64,000 nt of DNA from assembly GCA_937949615.1 (NCBI GenBank), contig CALEDQ010000019.1:116462-180461 (forward strand), written 5' to 3'. Shown here one piece after another: positions 63,095-64,000 of the stretch. The notes under the pieces are model-generated. The model had not been told where the DNA came from. It saw only the letters and a program-made list of their open reading frames with translations, and did not search any database. Each line of letters opens with the position of its first letter. Within the stretch, counting starts at the first letter, position 1. The position numbers and the translations under genes were made by a program. Source of the DNA: an uncultured bacterium. GTDB taxonomy: Bacteria; Muiribacteriota; Ozemobacteria; Ozemobacterales; Ozemobacteraceae.

Positions 63095-64000
63095 TTAAAA
63101 AGGTTCCCCATCATCTTCTGGGTCTTCAAAATCCTTAGGGTCGTGATCCCATTCATCGCAGCAAGGTTCGTAATCTGCACTAGAGTCAAATTCAGTGCTT
63201 TCTTTATCGAAGTCTGGCATCAGAAGATCTGCCAAATCTTCAGCGTCAATTGTGTTCGGTTCCGGGGGATTTTCCTTATCCCCCGAACCGAACACACGTG
63301 AACATTTTGCCACATCTGGGGTCAGACAATAACTGCCATTGTCATTGCCGACCAAACGATACTCTTCAAGTTTTTTCATCGTATCTGACAAAGACGACTT
63401 CGACAGCCCGGTAATCTTTCTGATATCGACTTGCCTTAGTGACTCATTTTTTGCAAGCAATTCCAAGACAATTTTCTGATTTCTGGAAAGACTTGCTGCA
63501 GCCCTGCGTATTCCTAACGATCCAGACATATCGACTCTTTCCGGAATGCAGGTTGTCGATAAGGCAAAAGCTTTTTCTGACTTTGGTAGCTTTACTTCCT
63601 TTAATAGATAATAGAGATTTGCAGGCGCTGCAAAGTTGCGTTGTTTGGTTGACGTAATCATGTAAAGCTCTGATTTAGTAGACTTTACTGAATACATGGA
63701 GTCCATTACTGCTCGCAGAGCCGTTGAACCTCTTTCTGCGGCATCTCCTTTCCTGGTATGATGTACTACTAAGGCGGTAGCACCTGTTTGATCAATTATT
63801 CGCTTTACTCCACCAAGAAATTTACCGACTGACCCAGAGTCATTTTCATTGCCGTTGCTTTGTGCAAAACAGTCTGCAAAGGTGTCAATAACAATAAGCT
63901 TTGGTTGCTGGGGCAATTCATCGATTTTTTTCAATAGAGACTGTTGTGTGAATTCTTGAAATATCCGGCCCCTCATTCTGAAATTAAGCGGCCACCTGTT
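63095..64000 (-). CDS. RepA-like AAA ATPase with winged-helix C-terminus, 5' end cut off
   Basis: The frame is open to the right window edge, so the N-terminus including Walker A is missing; 302 codons are present. Seen: Walker B LIVIDTFADCF, ALVVHHTRKGDAAERGSTALRAV (RepA/RecA-like hexameric helicase motifs), then a winged helix (LELLAKNESLRQVDIRKITGLSKSSLSD, parts) and an acidic C-terminal tail rich in Asp/Glu. Such proteins initiate replication of plasmids and phage-like elements. A 46-nt hairpin (63251-63296) lies within the coding sequence between the winged helix and tail. Confidence 0.82.
   Translation of the reverse strand, partial: NRWPLNFRMRGRIFQEFTQQSLLKKIDELPQQPKLIVIDTFADCFAQSNGNENDSGSVGKFLGGVKRIIDQTGATALVVHHTRKGDAAERGSTALRAVMDSMYSVKSTKSELYMITSTKQRNFAAPANLYYLLKEVKLPKSEKAFALSTTCIPERVDMSGSLGIRRAAASLSRNQKIVLELLAKNESLRQVDIRKITGLSKSSLSDTMKKLEEYRLVGNDNGSYCLTPDVAKCSRVFGSGDKENPPEPNTIDAEDLADLLMPDFDKESTEFDSSADYEPCCDEWDHDPKDFEDPEDDGEPF
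63251..63296. repeat. 19-bp hairpin inside RepA-like gene
   Basis: Arms TGTGTTCGGTT(C)CGGGGGAT and ATCCCCCGAACCGAACACA pair over 19 bp with one bulged C and a 7-nt loop. No T tract follows on the coding strand. Much more GC-rich than its surroundings. Confidence 0.7.

Larger units (their letters stand above)
52439..64000. mobile_element. AT-rich genomic island next to tRNA-Gly (right end outside window)
   Basis: Base composition and codon use change abruptly after the tRNA and its terminator, and remain AT-rich to the window end. Contents are typical accessory genes: DUF3800, type I restriction-modification, YgjP metallopeptidase, membrane/AlbA_2 pair, serine recombinase and RepA-like ATPase. 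A direct repeat of the tRNA 3' end that would mark the other junction is not seen inside the window, so the borders are inferred. Confidence 0.65.

Noticed and set aside
1..64000. CRISPR array or insertion sequence
   Set aside because: No regularly spaced direct repeats and no transposase were found on either strand.

Overview
The window looks like a chromosome segment of an anaerobic, two-membraned (diderm) bacterium. The basis is two [FeFe]-hydrogenase-type proteins, a ferredoxin-linked aldehyde oxidoreductase, an outer-membrane barrel carrying an SLH domain, a PorV-like barrel, and a lipoprotein. The mix of group B/C-type hydrogenases, SLH porin and many TPR/secreted proteins would suit Candidatus Riflebacteria or a similar uncultured lineage, but this is inference. 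No rRNA or other decisive marker is present.

Layout. 1-5.8 kb: a five-gene operon with two [FeFe]-hydrogenase proteins, one catalytic-looking and one sensory-looking. They lie with a small [2Fe-2S] protein between two paralogous SpoIIE-type phosphatases, which suggests redox or H2 sensing tied to serine/threonine dephosphorylation. 6-8.8 kb: an NlpC/P60 hydrolase, an NHL-repeat protein and trmB. 8.8-9.6 kb: a gene-free stretch with two consecutive hairpin-rich, terminator-ended segments, candidate non-coding RNAs. 9.7-17.3 kb, minus strand: cell-envelope genes (SLH porin, CBM-like lipoprotein, glucodextranase C-domain protein, PorV-like barrel, two exported proteins). 17.4-30.9 kb: mixed housekeeping and exported genes (hemW, a YdjM-like membrane protein, MBL hydrolase, trypsin-like protease, a TPR protein with an apparently dead metallopeptidase domain, two esterases, mnmA). 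31-37.7 kb, minus strand: trkA/trkH, pheA-like, thyX, rpmE, and a sigma-54 activator/ComFB/STAS regulatory group. 38-41.2 kb: RRM protein, YkgJ-like protein, ferredoxin and aldehyde ferredoxin oxidoreductase. 41.3-52.2 kb: ankyrin protein, a membrane-anchored DUF2760 protein with two divergent Hsp70s, and a large membrane adenylate cyclase.

At 52.4 kb a tRNA-Gly(CCC) marks an abrupt switch to AT-richer sequence with different codon use. Everything to the right looks like an acquired island: DUF3800 protein, complete type I restriction-modification operon (hsdM-hsdS-hsdR), YgjP-type metallopeptidase, a polytopic membrane protein translationally coupled to an AlbA_2/Schlafen-like protein, a serine recombinase with a near-consensus promoter, and a RepA-like ATPase cut by the window edge. 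The coupled membrane/AlbA_2 pair appended to the restriction operon is the best candidate for an undescribed defence module.

Other notable features: degenerate dispersed repeats that form the last codons of hemW and of an Hsp70 gene; several genes whose start lies 7-8 nt after a -10-like hexamer with no Shine-Dalgarno (candidate leaderless mRNAs); and a 19-bp hairpin inside the RepA-like gene. No CRISPR array, rRNA or insertion sequence was seen.
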